Shown here in pieces: positions 6,665 to 7,051 of a stretch of DNA of 7,051 bases. The translations under genes were made by a program, and so were the position numbers. The stretch lies in assembly GCA_012840625.1 (NCBI GenBank), contig DUSB01000245.1, positions 1 through 7,051 on the forward strand, written 5' to 3'. The DNA is from Syntrophomonadaceae bacterium. GTDB taxonomy: Bacteria; Bacillota; Syntrophomonadia; Syntrophomonadales; Syntrophomonadaceae. How positions within the stretch are numbered: position 1 is the stretch's first letter; each line of letters starts with the position of its first letter. The notes under the pieces were generated by a model, which saw nothing but the letters and a program-made list of their open reading frames with translations, searched no databases and was not told the origin of the DNA.

Positions 6665-6727
6665 ATTATATATAATTATTACCATCTAAAACGTACATAT
6701 TTTATCATATTGACGTTCGCAAAACAA
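6665..6727 (-). promoter_or_regulatory. Candidate ileS promoter region (two possible -10 boxes)
   Basis: Two sigma-A-type arrangements can be read on the minus strand upstream of the T-box. The first has TTGTTT (6727-6722), exactly 17 bases, then TAAAAT (6704-6699), giving a start near 6692. The second has a perfect TATAAT (6670-6665) just before Stem I, giving a start near 6658, but no good -35 box at 16-18 bases. The second would begin the RNA almost exactly at Stem I, as often seen in T-box leaders. The sequence does not decide between them. Confidence 0.5.
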
Positions 6728-6844
6728 GCGATCCGGTCATTGGAAGGCTTTTATAAATTATTCCCACTTTTCCCAATCTTTAATATTCTTGCAGGATTAA
6801 TCTTTAATAAAACGAATTTATATGCAAACCATCCAATGTTTTTT

Positions 6845-6850
6845 AGGAGG
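6845..6850 (+). promoter_or_regulatory. Ribosome binding site of the divergent membrane-protein gene
   Basis: A perfect AGGAGG lies 10 bases before the ATG at 6861. It is the main evidence that this edge-truncated reading frame is a real gene and that it starts here. No convincing -35/-10 pair was found on the plus strand in the 190-base gap between the ileS promoter region and this gene. Confidence 0.8.
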
Positions 6851-6860
6851 GATCATCTGT

Positions 6861-7051
6861 ATGAGTGAAAAAGATAAGCGTTTACAGCGACGTTCAATGA
6901 TTTTTAAGGTCTGTATCCGTTCTTCTTTTGGTGCCGCCCTGCTGGGTTTGTTTATCGGAACAGTAATCTATTTGCGCTCAGACATTAACCCAATATTATT
7001 TGCTACCCTTGGTTCAGCAATAGGTGGCGCATTGATTGGCCTCTATTCATC
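6861..7051 (+). CDS. Small membrane protein, 5' part only (runs off the window)
   Basis: The frame opens with ATG at 6861 after a perfect AGGAGG and stays open for 63 codons to the window edge, so the true length is unknown. The protein begins MSEKDKRLQRRSMIFK, a short basic, soluble start. A hydrophobic segment follows at about residues 21-38 (SSFGAALLGLFIGTVIYL), then a short polar turn (RSDINP, 39-44) and a second hydrophobic segment at about 45-62 rich in small residues (GSAIGGALIGL, 51-61), a glycine-zipper-like helix-packing pattern. The positive charges before the first segment suggest an N-in topology. It is transcribed away from ileS. I do not recognise the family. It could be a short two-helix protein or the start of a larger membrane protein. 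Confidence 0.75.
   Translation, partial: MSEKDKRLQRRSMIFKVCIRSSFGAALLGLFIGTVIYLRSDINPILFATLGSAIGGALIGLYS

Noticed and set aside
6710..6715. TTGACG on the plus strand as a -35 box for the divergent membrane-protein gene
   Set aside because: There is no -10-like hexamer 16-18 bases downstream, and the distance to the ATG would leave a leader of over 100 bases without other support.

Overview
This window most likely comes from a Gram-positive bacterium of the phylum Bacillota, probably a clostridial lineage. The reasons are a T-box leader in front of ileS, strong AGGAGG-type ribosome binding sites, moderate to low GC, an ACT/PFL-like (UPF0237/UPF0210) gene pair, and a YteA/YlyA-type C4 zinc-finger gene downstream of ileS. 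The genus cannot be fixed from the sequence alone.

Five complete genes lie head to tail on the minus strand. Read in the direction of transcription, from right to left, they are: an ileS leader with promoter elements and an isoleucine-type T-box riboswitch (about 6441-6727); ileS for isoleucyl-tRNA synthetase (3597-6395); a small ACT-domain protein (3306-3593) whose start lies 3 bases beyond the ileS stop; a PFL-family UPF0210 protein (1870-3237); a DksA/TraR-like C4 zinc-finger protein with a GTG start (1355-1801); and a GT4-family glycosyltransferase (88-1284), closed by a clear rho-independent terminator (47-77). The glycosyltransferase also has a candidate promoter of its own.

The T-box carries the specifier triplet ATC (isoleucine) and a TGGT bulge that fits an A-discriminator tRNA, so the leader and the gene it controls agree. 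Readthrough under isoleucine starvation should raise IleRS. Because of the tight spacing it should also raise the ACT protein and probably the UPF0210 protein. The ACT/UPF0210 pair is conserved in many bacteria but has no settled function, and its place under an isoleucine sensor is a useful clue. The 68-base spacer between these two genes can fold into two mutually exclusive hairpins, one of which buries the ribosome binding site of the UPF0210 gene. This is the most unusual structure I see in the window.

At the right edge a gene on the plus strand begins (6861 to beyond 7051) and is cut off by the window. It encodes a small, probably two-helix membrane protein of unknown function. No mobile elements, CRISPR arrays, tRNA or rRNA genes were seen. 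Most of the window is ordinary housekeeping sequence.
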